Virus record (IMG/VR): IMGVR_UViG_3300006641_000203
Span: 1-22,251 of that record
DNA: 22,251 nucleotides
Origin: a virus
Reading direction: 5' to 3' (one strand)
The first letter of the stretch is position 1; the number at the start of each line of letters is the position of its first letter. The notes under the pieces are model-generated. The model ran no database searches. It was not told where the DNA came from and saw only the letters and a list, made by a program, of their open reading frames with translations. A program made the translations under genes and the position numbers. Of this stretch, positions 13,285 to 19,910 are shown piece by piece.

Positions 13285-13541
13285 GCGCCGAGCGCGAGGC
13301 CGTGGCGCGGGCTATCAGGGCCATCAGGATGTTCCGCCCGTCGTCCGAAGAATTAGCAGACGTCGCCATAGCCGCGCTCGACGCGCATCGGGCGGGGCAG
13401 GCTGGTCGTCATGGCTTCCTTTGTGGGAAATGCGGTTTCGTTAAATACAGTTCTCCACCGAGACAGCAATGCCCAAATGGCTGCGGCGATATTTTCTATC
13501 ACGACGACTGCGGCAAGCGAGTGGAGGTGAAGCATGACTGA
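13281..13541 (+). CDS. Small protein with C-terminal zinc ribbon (86 aa)
   Basis: The ATG at 13281 overlaps the previous stop (ATGA); the 13188 start lies inside the neighbour. A helical N-terminal half (REAVARAIRAIRMF, ELADVAIAALDAHR) recalls short phage modules. It leads to a ribbon with CGKCGFVKYSS, CPNGCGD and YHDDCGK. It is possibly nucleic-acid or protein binding. The function is unknown. Confidence 0.7.
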   Translation: MSAEREAVARAIRAIRMFRPSSEELADVAIAALDAHRAGQAGRHGFLCGKCGFVKYSSPPRQQCPNGCGDIFYHDDCGKRVEVKHD

Positions 13542-13818
13542 CGAGGAACTGATCGAGGCGATGGTTCATGAAGCTGACAGGTGGGTGACGCAGAAAAGCG
13601 GCATGCGCGCAGCCCTGGCCGTCGTGCGCGAGGCGTGGGGGAAGGATGCGGAGCGGTGGCAGGAATTCTTGAGGCGCGCTCGCGTGACGCAGACAGAGGA
13701 ACGTTTGTTTTCTGGTGACGTTCGCCAGTGCTGGTCGGCTTGGTTCGATGGGGACCACAAGCACGTCAATCATGCAGTTGACGCAGCCATCGCCGCCCGC
13801 GCGCAGGAGAAGCAGTGA
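13534..13818 (+). CDS. Small helical protein, unknown function (94 aa)
   Basis: An acidic, helical protein starting MTDEELIEAMVHEADRWV, with AALAVVREAWGKDAERWQEF and a tryptophan-rich middle (CWSAWFDGDHKHV), ending in an alanine-rich helix. The start lies 8 bases before the upstream stop, behind GGAGG. No family is recognised. Confidence 0.7.
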   Translation: MTDEELIEAMVHEADRWVTQKSGMRAALAVVREAWGKDAERWQEFLRRARVTQTEERLFSGDVRQCWSAWFDGDHKHVNHAVDAAIAARAQEKQ

Positions 13819-14072
13819 TGGACACCGATTTCAGTGACGCCATGGGAGAAGCGCACGACAGGTTCATGCGCCAGCGCAACTTGGAAGAAGCCCTCACCGC
13901 CTCTCGCTCCGAGAATGCGCGGCTGCGGGAGGCGATAGAGCGGGCGCCGCATGACAGTTTGTGCGACAGCCATATAGTCGAAAACATTCTGGACGGCATG
14001 GTGGGTCTGGACACGATAGATGAAAGCAAATGTGACTGCTGGAAGCGCGACGCGCCGGGAGGCGACAAGTGA
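13818..14072 (+). CDS. Small coiled-coil/cysteine protein (84 aa)
   Basis: The ATG at 13818 overlaps the upstream TGA; a GTG at 13815 would add one residue. A charged helix (LEEALTASRSENARLREAIE) leads into APHDSLC and then CDCWKRDAP. Paired APHxxxC and CDCWKR motifs recur in short phage proteins of unknown function. It resembles the helix-plus-cysteine plan of the 12940 gene. Confidence 0.65.
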   Translation: MDTDFSDAMGEAHDRFMRQRNLEEALTASRSENARLREAIERAPHDSLCDSHIVENILDGMVGLDTIDESKCDCWKRDAPGGDK

Positions 14073-14674
14073 GCGAGAAAGACGAAATCATGGCGCTGGT
14101 GGATGATTACGGCATCGCGCGGTGGCACGACGATTCAGGCGAGACTGAGCGCGCCGCCATTGAGGCCCGCGTGGCCGCGCTGGTGGCTGAGAGGGATGAG
14201 GCGAAGTCGCCAGATGCCAATGTGGAGTCTGTGCGAGCAATGCTTTTGGAACGCAGTAAGGTTGGGATCCTGAAATACGGCGTCACGACTGAGCGCGGTG
14301 ATTTGAGTATCAAAGACTGGTTGAGACACATGCAGCAGGAGATGCTGGATGGCGCGGTTTACGCGGAAGCGGCCATTGCAGGCGTCAAAGAAGCGGATGC
14401 TGTGCGGGATGAGTGGAAAACAGTCGGTGAACTTGCGATAGATGAGGCGGTGAAGCGCATCGCCGCCCTCGACGCCGAGAACCGTGCGCTGCGGGAGGCA
14501 GTTAACGTGTATGCGTTCCCGCTAGGCCGCAACGCAGACTTGGTTGAGACGGCACAAGCGTTATTTGAAGGCCAGCCCGCGCGCTCGCGGCTTGGCAGGC
14601 ACGGGAGGTGGAGTGATGGATTTCTACATCGTGTGGATTGTGTTCTTTTTGGCGTTCCTGCCAATCGTGGATAG
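14069..14674 (+). CDS. Phage accessory protein with KYG...WLRH module (201 aa)
   Basis: The GTG start is in a 4-base overlap (GTGA). After a helical lead, residues about 55-103 hold LLERSKVGILKYGVTTERGD and WLRHMQQEMLDGAVYAEAAI, a module common in phage proteins and sometimes joined to MazG- or deoxyribosyltransferase-like domains. A second helix (IAALDAENRALREAVNVYA) follows. The last 20 or so residues are read over a separate tiny frame with its own ribosome binding site, so the tail may be poorly constrained. The function is unknown. Confidence 0.7.
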   Translation: MSEKDEIMALVDDYGIARWHDDSGETERAAIEARVAALVAERDEAKSPDANVESVRAMLLERSKVGILKYGVTTERGDLSIKDWLRHMQQEMLDGAVYAEAAIAGVKEADAVRDEWKTVGELAIDEAVKRIAALDAENRALREAVNVYAFPLGRNADLVETAQALFEGQPARSRLGRHGRWSDGFLHRVDCVLFGVPANRG

Positions 14675-14681
14675 GCCATGA
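14616..14681 (+). CDS. Tiny membrane peptide (21 aa)
   Basis: GGGAGGTGGAGTG directly precedes this ATG. The peptide is almost all one hydrophobic segment (YIVWIVFFLAFLPIV) with charged ends. It overlaps the end of the 201-residue gene in another frame and the start of the next small frame (ATGA). Ribosome binding site, overlap and hydrophobicity all fit a real membrane micropeptide, but nothing identifies its role. Confidence 0.5.
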   Translation: MDFYIVWIVFFLAFLPIVDRP

Positions 14682-14818
14682 AGCGCCGCGCGCGGTCGAG
14701 GCGGGTGCGGCTTTGCCCGATTAAATATGGCGAACTGGGGCCGCCTTGGAGCCCTAATCAAGGATGGGCGTTGCGTCCTTTCAACAGGGTAAGGCGCTGG
14801 GCAGGCGCGGGGCGGTGA
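14678..14818 (+). CDS. Small basic protein (46 aa), possible
   Basis: The ATG overlaps the stop of the preceding membrane peptide (ATGA), and the stop overlaps the next ATG (TGATG). The protein is very basic (KRRARSRRVRL) with GPPWSPNQGWALRPFNRV, and could bind nucleic acid. Evidence is limited to coupling and lack of any competing frame in this gap. Confidence 0.45.
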   Translation: MKRRARSRRVRLCPIKYGELGPPWSPNQGWALRPFNRVRRWAGAGR

Positions 14819-14895
14819 TGGAGATCATCGGTGCCATCTTGATTGTTTGGGTCATTGTCGTTTTGGGTATTCTGGTTCTTATGGGTGGATCGTGA
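14818..14895 (+). CDS. Tiny membrane peptide (25 aa)
   Basis: A 25-residue frame whose start overlaps the previous stop (TGATG) and whose stop overlaps the helicase GTG (GTGA). After MEIIGA it is one continuous hydrophobic helix (ILIVWVIVVLGILVLM) with a short GGS end. Its fit between two overlaps, with no spare base, supports translation. The role is unknown. Confidence 0.5.
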   Translation: MEIIGAILIVWVIVVLGILVLMGGS

Positions 14896-16259
14896 AGTTC
14901 AACCCTCGCCCCTACCAGCGCGACATTGTGAACTACACGTTCGAGCACGAACGGTGTAGTACCAGCTCGTTCATGGGTAGTGGCAAGACCGTCTCCGTGT
15001 TTACGATGCTCGACACCCTCTACCGCTTCGGCTACGAGTCGCGACCGACACTCGTCCTGGCACCCTTGCGGGTGGCAAGAAGCGTGTGGCCCGCGGAGGC
15101 GAAGAAGTGGGACCACCTCGATCTCGACGTGTCGCCCATCGTCGGCACCGAAGCTGAGCGCTTGGCTGCGTTGAAGCGCGATGTTCAGATCTACACCATC
15201 AACTACGAGAACCTGCCATGGCTGATTTCCCGTACCTCAAAGAATTGGGCGTTTGCAAATATTGTGGCGGACGAGTCTACAAAGTTGAAGAACCATCGCT
15301 TGAATTCTGGTGGCATCCGCGCGGCGATGCTGGCAAAAGTTGCGCACAGCGCTTCTACCAAGCGTTGGATCAACTTAACCGGCACCCCGGCGCCCAACGG
15401 GCTGATCGACCTGTGGGGTCAGCAGTGGTTCGTTGATCGCGGCGCGCGCCTGGGCCTCACCTTCACAGCATTCCAGAACCGGTGGTTCCGCCCACACCCG
15501 AGCGGGTATGGCGTGGTGCCGACTGAATGGGCGCAGGAACAAATTCAGGAAGCGCTAGCAGATTGCTGGTTGGCGGTTGATGCCAAGGACTACTTCGACC
15601 TGGAAGAGCCCATCGTGACCGATGTGACGGTCGACCTGCCACCGAAGGCCATGAAGCTCTACCGCCAGATGGAGCAGGAGATGTACATCGAACTCAACGG
15701 CGCGGGGGTCGAAGCGTTCAACTCCGCGAGCATGACCATGAAGTGCCTACAGCTCGCGAATGGCGCGATCTACAATCAGGACGCCTCGCGCTGGGACGAG
15801 GTGCACGACGCGAAGCTAGATGCGCTCGGAGAGATCATCGAAGAGGCCGCGGGCGAACCGCTCATCGTCTGCTACCAGTTCAAACACGACCTGGCGCGCA
15901 TCAAGGCGCGATTCAAGAAGGCGCGCGAACTGCGCACAGCGGGAGACGAAGCCGCATGGAACCGTGGCGAGATCCCCCTGCTGGTACTGCACCCTGAATC
16001 CGCCGGCCACGGGCTCAACCTCCAGGATGGCGGGAATCGGATCGTGTTCTTCGGCCATTGGTGGAGCCTCGAGCCGTATCAGCAGGTCATCGAACGCATT
16101 GGGCCGGTCCGGCAGATGCAGTCTGGCCACCAGCGCAACGTGTTCGTCTACCACATTCTGGCACGTGGTACGCTCGACCGTGAAGTGATGCTCCGACGCA
16201 AGACCAAGGCCAGCGTGCAAGACTTGTTGCTTGCCGCCATGAAGGAGAAAGCAGCGTGA
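14892..16259 (+). CDS. SNF2-type DEAD/H helicase (phage)
   Basis: A 455-residue superfamily 2 helicase/translocase. Motifs in order are PRPYQRDIV (Q-like), Walker A GSGKT at 29-33, LVLAPLRVA (Ia), VADESTKLK in place of DExH (II), LTGTPAPNGLIDLW (III), VCYQF (IV), AGHGLNLQDGGN (V) and QQVIERIGPVRQ (VI). It probably remodels replication or recombination intermediates. The GTG start at 14892 overlaps the upstream micropeptide stop; a 14847 ATG in this frame would add residues read out of frame through that peptide. It belongs to the same operon as the polymerase and VRR-NUC. Confidence 0.92.
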   Translation: MKFNPRPYQRDIVNYTFEHERCSTSSFMGSGKTVSVFTMLDTLYRFGYESRPTLVLAPLRVARSVWPAEAKKWDHLDLDVSPIVGTEAERLAALKRDVQIYTINYENLPWLISRTSKNWAFANIVADESTKLKNHRLNSGGIRAAMLAKVAHSASTKRWINLTGTPAPNGLIDLWGQQWFVDRGARLGLTFTAFQNRWFRPHPSGYGVVPTEWAQEQIQEALADCWLAVDAKDYFDLEEPIVTDVTVDLPPKAMKLYRQMEQEMYIELNGAGVEAFNSASMTMKCLQLANGAIYNQDASRWDEVHDAKLDALGEIIEEAAGEPLIVCYQFKHDLARIKARFKKARELRTAGDEAAWNRGEIPLLVLHPESAGHGLNLQDGGNRIVFFGHWWSLEPYQQVIERIGPVRQMQSGHQRNVFVYHILARGTLDREVMLRRKTKASVQDLLLAAMKEKAA

Positions 16260-16453
16260 CGAAATTAGGCCCTATCTGGCAGTGCGCGGCGTGCAGCCGC
16301 AGTGTTTTTGCGACCTGGGATAACGACGCTAAGTGCTTTGTCCCGGAGTCGAAGTATTGGGAGGGTGGCCGCTGGGGGCCTTTTCACAAAGTGTTCTGCG
16401 GTGCGGAGCACGCAACCATGTACCACAATCAGCAGACAGTGGCGCAATCATGA
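16256..16453 (+). CDS. Small zinc-binding protein (65 aa)
   Basis: The GTG start overlaps the helicase stop (GTGA). It has WQCAACSRSVF near the N-terminus and VFCGAEHATMYH near the end, giving a probable treble of Cys and His metal ligands around an aromatic middle (KYWEGGRWGPFH). No family is recognised. The stop overlaps the next start. Confidence 0.7.
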   Translation: MTKLGPIWQCAACSRSVFATWDNDAKCFVPESKYWEGGRWGPFHKVFCGAEHATMYHNQQTVAQS

Positions 16454-16590
16454 CCTTCGTAGCAGGACTCGTCGCAGGTTTCGTTATCGGGGCTCTGTCG
16501 GTTGGGCTACTTGCACCGCCCACTCCTGCAAAGCCTCGAGTTGCGCCGCCGTCAGGTGATAGCGACCGTAGTTCGTCGTCACCGTCATAG
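16450..16590 (+). CDS. Small membrane protein (46 aa), last gene of the rightward operon
   Basis: The ATG overlaps the previous stop (ATGA); the earlier 16333 start is out of keeping. It has one hydrophobic segment (FVAGLVAGFVIGALSVGLL) followed by a Pro- then Ser-rich tail. From 16484 onward it is antisense to the end of the minus-strand outer spanin gene, so the two operons overlap tail to tail by about 107 bases. The tail may be constrained mainly by the spanin. The role is unknown. Confidence 0.55.
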   Translation: MTFVAGLVAGFVIGALSVGLLAPPTPAKPRVAPPSGDSDRSSSSPS

Positions 16591-16759
16591 CCACGTCACT
16601 GAGCGTGGCGTGCTCCGGGAAGAGATCCAGCAATGGTGGCGGGCTCAGCAGCGCTGGTGGTGCCTGCGGGCTCGGGCACGTCACCTTGAGCGGCGGCGTT
16701 GAGCAGGCGGATAAAGCCATCAGGGATGACGCAGCGAGAATCGTCAATCTGCGTGACAT
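16484..16759 (-). CDS. Rz1: Outer-membrane spanin lipoprotein (Rz1-like)
   Basis: A 91-residue protein with a lipoprotein signal (MSRRLTILAASSLMALSAC; lipobox LSAC, lipidated C19) and a proline-rich stretch (CPSPQAPPALLSPPPLL) typical of Rz1. The start lies inside the inner spanin gene in another frame, so about 164 bases encode both, the lambda-type nested layout. With the inner spanin it would fuse inner and outer membranes at the final step of lysis. It is longer than lambda Rz1 because a C-terminal part (LTAAQLEALQEWAVQ) follows the proline region. Confidence 0.88.
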   Translation of the reverse strand: MSRRLTILAASSLMALSACSTPPLKVTCPSPQAPPALLSPPPLLDLFPEHATLSDVAMTVTTNYGRYHLTAAQLEALQEWAVQVAQPTEPR

Positions 16760-17042
16760 ACTTCGGCACCTCTTTGACGATGGCCTGCGCCTTGGCCTGG
16801 ACGACGCGAACGCGGTCCATGTAGCGCACTTCGACTTTGCGGTTCACGGCTTCGAGCCGTTCGACTTCGGCGGTGTACTTGGCCTGGAGTTCGGCCTTCT
16901 CTTTGTCCCACAGCGCCTGCGTATGCGCTTCGCCCTTAGAGTACACCCACCACTCGAATGCGATGAGCGCCAGTACGGCGGCCACCGCGGCCCAAACCTT
17001 CGGGTTGAGCCACGGTGGGGTGGCGAAGTCCAGCAGGCCCAT
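16596..17042 (-). CDS. Rz: Inner-membrane spanin (Rz-like)
   Basis: A 148-residue protein with a single N-terminal membrane anchor (about residues 16-34, VWAAVAAVLALIAFEWWV). It has a long periplasmic coiled coil (EKAELQAKYTAEVERLEAVN to VRVVQAKAQAIVKEV), then the usual Rz-type end with CVIPDGFIRLLNAA. Its 3' third contains the out-of-frame outer spanin gene. It starts one base into the stop of the upstream 63-residue gene (TAATG). Confidence 0.88.
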   Translation of the reverse strand: MGLLDFATPPWLNPKVWAAVAAVLALIAFEWWVYSKGEAHTQALWDKEKAELQAKYTAEVERLEAVNRKVEVRYMDRVRVVQAKAQAIVKEVPKYVTQIDDSRCVIPDGFIRLLNAAAQGDVPEPAGTTSAAEPATIAGSLPGARHAQ

Positions 17043-17233
17043 TACGCTTTGCGGCGCTCGGCGATGGGGATGACGATGTTGGGATGGCCGCGACGGCCAA
17101 AGATGGTTGTGACATCCTCGACCGTGCCTACCAATCGCTCACTCAAGTCTTTCGACAGCTGCTCGTTCTGCTCGAGCAGCTTCTCAGCTTCGCACCCTGG
17201 CAGTAGTCGACGTAGGAGTTCTGGCATTTTCAT
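17042..17233 (-). CDS. Small lysis-region protein, unknown function (63 aa)
   Basis: A soluble 63-residue protein between the holin-like gene and the inner spanin. It has LLPGCEAEKLLEQNEQLSKD and LVGTVEDVTTIFGRRGHPNI, and ends IPIAERRKA. It has no membrane segment. Similar short proteins next to phage lysis genes are familiar but I know no function. It starts within a 4-base overlap of the holin-like gene's stop. Confidence 0.7.
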   Translation of the reverse strand: MKMPELLRRLLPGCEAEKLLEQNEQLSKDLSERLVGTVEDVTTIFGRRGHPNIVIPIAERRKA

Positions 17234-17439
17234 TTACCATTCTCGATAAATTTCTCCACGACGTCCTTGAGATTTCCGAGCGTGTTGACCAGGTTCGCTT
17301 TGTACTCTGTGTCTGCGATGAACGCGGCCATGATCTTGTCTTGGAGCGCTACGATCCGCAGGTAAAAGTATCCGGCCGCGATTGCAAAAACCGCACCGAC
17401 AGGTCCAATCGCCTTGGCTAACTGGTCGAAAAACTCCAT
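17230..17439 (-). CDS. Holin-like single-span membrane protein (69 aa)
   Basis: The start at 17439 is preceded by GGAGTGTCGTCC; the longer start at 17523 would add 28 polar residues overlapping the endolysin end and is unlikely. The protein has MEFFDQLAKAIGPVG, then one membrane helix (AVFAIAAGYFYLRIVALQD), then a charged helical tail. Size, topology and place directly after the endolysin fit a holin, needed because the endolysin lacks a signal peptide. The assignment is by context. Confidence 0.65.
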   Translation of the reverse strand: MEFFDQLAKAIGPVGAVFAIAAGYFYLRIVALQDKIMAAFIADTEYKANLVNTLGNLKDVVEKFIENGK

Positions 17440-17477
17440 GGACGACACTCCGACATGTTTTTCATTCTTGGTTGTAG

Positions 17478-17939
17478 TCAGGCGATAGCTTCGTTCCCCA
17501 ACATCGTGCAAGTTTCCTCGCATCGTGCGGGGGTCTGTTTGTGCCAGTCGGAGTCCAGTGCGTGAACTCGCGCCGCGGCGTAGTCGCCACTCTTGAGCGC
17601 GAGCAGCATCTTCGGAAAGCCCCGGACGCCTGCTACTCCCAACTGAAAAGCCATGTCAATTAAGCCGCGGCGGGGCCATTCCGGTAACCCGCCGAACCAC
17701 CCAAACGCCGCCGTGAGCTGCCTCACCTTGTCCTCGATGTCTGAGTCGAGAAGACGGTCGCATTCATCGTCGCTCAGCGGCGCACCGCAGAGCGCCCGCG
17801 CCTGGTCAGCGGTCAGCGACTTGTCCGTGCTGACGAGATGCCCTACGCCGACGGTCCAGAACCCTTCACTGTCCCGGTACACGTCCAAGCGCCGCCCTTC
17901 CTGGCGCGCGAGGATGGCGCGGAGGATGGGATCAGCCAC
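17478..17939 (-). CDS. Endolysin, GH24 muramidase (T4 lysozyme-like)
   Basis: A 153-residue lysozyme that cuts the peptidoglycan sugar backbone. The catalytic triad is visible in EGRRLDVYRD and FWTVGVGH: E14, D23 and T29, with the family's spacing. The middle (WPRRGLIDMAFQLGVAGVRG) and AARVHALDSDWHKQTPAR match the C-terminal lobe. There is no signal sequence, so release should need a holin. The start is GTG at 17939 with no clear Shine-Dalgarno, and it lies 8 bases inside the end of an upstream 25-residue membrane frame, so initiation may depend on coupling to that frame. Confidence 0.93.
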   Translation of the reverse strand: MADPILRAILARQEGRRLDVYRDSEGFWTVGVGHLVSTDKSLTADQARALCGAPLSDDECDRLLDSDIEDKVRQLTAAFGWFGGLPEWPRRGLIDMAFQLGVAGVRGFPKMLLALKSGDYAAARVHALDSDWHKQTPARCEETCTMLGNEAIA

Positions 17940-18009
17940 GGCGGCGCGTGTGCTCGTCGTACAACGCGAGAACGGTCAGCACGAGAACGGCAGAGCCGAG
18001 CAGAATCAT
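17932..18009 (-). CDS. Tiny membrane peptide upstream of endolysin (25 aa)
   Basis: The ATG at 18009 overlaps the stop of the large virion gene (ATGA) and has GCGAGGTGCGCA in front. The peptide is a hydrophobic helix (ILLGSAVLVLTVLALY) with a charged end DEHTRRRG. It overlaps the endolysin GTG by 8 bases. It may be a leader that controls endolysin translation, or a second holin or antiholin. Both are inference. Confidence 0.55.
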   Translation of the reverse strand: MILLGSAVLVLTVLALYDEHTRRRG

Positions 18010-19910
18010 TGCGCACCTCGCGTTACGATGTCGGAAAGTAAACCGCTTGGCGCTTTCGGATAGCTGGCCGACGCGCCGCCCAATGTATCCTGGTAGAGCT
18101 TTGAGAGAATGAACGAGCGCGTCAGCGGCCGCGCGAACACCGCCGCGGCGGCGCCGTAGTTCTGTGTGGCGGCAGCAGAGCCCACGCCGAGCGCGGCGTC
18201 CCACAGGCTGAACTGCGGCACGGCGCCAGTGTTGCGCACCGGTCCCATGACGTGTTTGAACGAATTGGCGGTCTGCGCGACGATCTCAAGCCCACCGCCG
18301 AGCGGCACCGGGTTGTTCGGCCGCGCGGCCATGCGGCCGAGTTGCAGTGCATCCACGTGGCCGTCGCCGGTCAAGGCGCGGTCGATGTTGAGTGAACGGG
18401 CGATCAGCGAACGGCCTTTCTGGAATTCCGCCATTTTGGCCGCCCAGGCCGCTGCTTGTTCGGGCTGCCCTGTCTGTGCATACGTGCCGGCGACGCGCTT
18501 GGCGTTCAGGTCGATGAACTGCTCGAGCGCATCGGCAATCTGCAGGTACGCCGATGCGACGTGAAAGTCTTCCTTTGAGCCTTCTGGACCGCGCGCCTTG
18601 GTGAACAGATTCTTCGCGTCCGAGCGGTAATCGGAGATCAAGTCCACTGCGTCATTGATGTTCAACACCGTCGGCTTGCCGCGGGTGGGGGAATCGTTGT
18701 TCCACAGCGGCGGTTCGGCTTTCGGCGCCATCAGCCGGTAGTCCGGCATAGGAGAGCCGTTGTCGACGGCGCGCGGCGTCTGGATCGGGCCGCCCGTCAC
18801 GTCCGAAATGGCGGCGTTGACCCGCTCGGCTGCAGCCTTATATCGGCTGAACTTCATCCCCAGCGCGCGGACTCGAACGCCTACACCTGCCATGAGATCG
18901 TCCAAGGGGCCGTTCGGGCCACCGGTCGGCATGTCTCCGAGTTCATCTAGCGGTCGATAGTATTTCTGCACCACCTGTTTGCGGTAGGCGTCGAGCGCGT
19001 CGTGGGTCAGCGCTTCCTCCTGCTGGAACCCTGGCAGCGACGACTTCGCAATGCTGTCGGACACCTCCTGGTTGTGCAATTGCGCGGTCTGCCGCGTCAG
19101 GAATTTGCCGCTGAACCCTTCCGCCGCGCTGTTCGTCACGGTCGGGTTGGCCTCCGTCGGGGAGAGCTTGTAGCCGACCTGCAGCGCCTGCTTGGCGGCG
19201 TTATCCCGCACCTGGTTGGCCACCTGGTCGACCGCGCCCTGCTGCGCCCGAAGCTCAAGCACGCGCTGCAATCCGCTCAGCGTGCCACCCACTGCGGCGC
19301 CGCCCGCTGCGCCGAGCCCGACGTTCGTTGCGCGGCTCTCCCCTTCGCTCGTCGGCAGCATGGCACCGCCCACAGCGCCCTGTGCGCCGCCTACGAGCGC
19401 ACCACCTGCCGCCGCGGCCAGTCGGCCACCGCCGAGTGCCGCCGTCGCCGCAGCGCCCACAGGCGCCGCCACAACAGCCACGGGTGCTGTCGCCGCAGCG
19501 CCGCCGGCCATGCCGCCGATGAATCCCGCGGGGTTCGCCAGTGCGCCCACGGATTCGTCTTTGAACTGATCGACTTCGGACTGCGGCGTGACGCCGAGCA
19601 TCTGCCCGCCGGCCAGCTTCGCGCCCTGAAAGAACGCGCCGACACCTTCGGCAAAGCGCGCGACGCTGGCACCGGGCCGTTCGTCAGGCTTCGCGTACTC
19701 CTTCTGGTCGGCCATGCGCTGGTCGAACTTCTTGCGCGCGAGCGCCTGTGCGGCGTTGGGCTCCGAGGCGCCACCGTCGATGTGCGTTACGTCCTTGCCG
19801 AAGTCATGCGACGCGCGGGCTTCGATGCGGTCGGGCGCAACGTCATCCGGCACGTTCTGGTAGACATGCGACGAACCGTCATCGAAGGTGATGGTGACAT
19901 TGCGCGGCAT
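18006..19910 (-). CDS. Large virion protein with glycine-zipper region, probable DNA-ejection protein
   Basis: A 634-residue late protein. The N-terminus, VTITFDDGSSHVYQNVPDDV then RASHDFGKDVTHIDGG, is a short domain seen at the front of phage virion proteins. Residues about 125-215 form a long Gly/Ala-rich hydrophobic region (FIGGMAGGAAATAP, GGALVGGAQGAVGGAMLP) suited to membrane insertion. The rest is helical, with QKYYRPLDELGDM and a conserved-looking VASAYLQIADALEQFIDL. Size, place just upstream of the lysis genes, and the membrane-active segment suggest an internal virion/ejection protein. No lytic transglycosylase motif was seen. The start overlaps the upstream stop (TAATG). Confidence 0.75.
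   Translation of the reverse strand: MPRNVTITFDDGSSHVYQNVPDDVAPDRIEARASHDFGKDVTHIDGGASEPNAAQALARKKFDQRMADQKEYAKPDERPGASVARFAEGVGAFFQGAKLAGGQMLGVTPQSEVDQFKDESVGALANPAGFIGGMAGGAAATAPVAVVAAPVGAAATAALGGGRLAAAAGGALVGGAQGAVGGAMLPTSEGESRATNVGLGAAGGAAVGGTLSGLQRVLELRAQQGAVDQVANQVRDNAAKQALQVGYKLSPTEANPTVTNSAAEGFSGKFLTRQTAQLHNQEVSDSIAKSSLPGFQQEEALTHDALDAYRKQVVQKYYRPLDELGDMPTGGPNGPLDDLMAGVGVRVRALGMKFSRYKAAAERVNAAISDVTGGPIQTPRAVDNGSPMPDYRLMAPKAEPPLWNNDSPTRGKPTVLNINDAVDLISDYRSDAKNLFTKARGPEGSKEDFHVASAYLQIADALEQFIDLNAKRVAGTYAQTGQPEQAAAWAAKMAEFQKGRSLIARSLNIDRALTGDGHVDALQLGRMAARPNNPVPLGGGLEIVAQTANSFKHVMGPVRNTGAVPQFSLWDAALGVGSAAATQNYGAAAAVFARPLTRSFILSKLYQDTLGGASASYPKAPSGLLSDIVTRGAQ

Noticed and set aside
15218-15436. 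Plus-strand alternative frame with a zinc-knuckle-like start (CKYCGGRVY...)
   Set aside because: It lies wholly inside the SNF2 helicase between motifs Ia and III, where the main frame carries recognisable helicase motifs. It has no ribosome binding site and is most likely chance.
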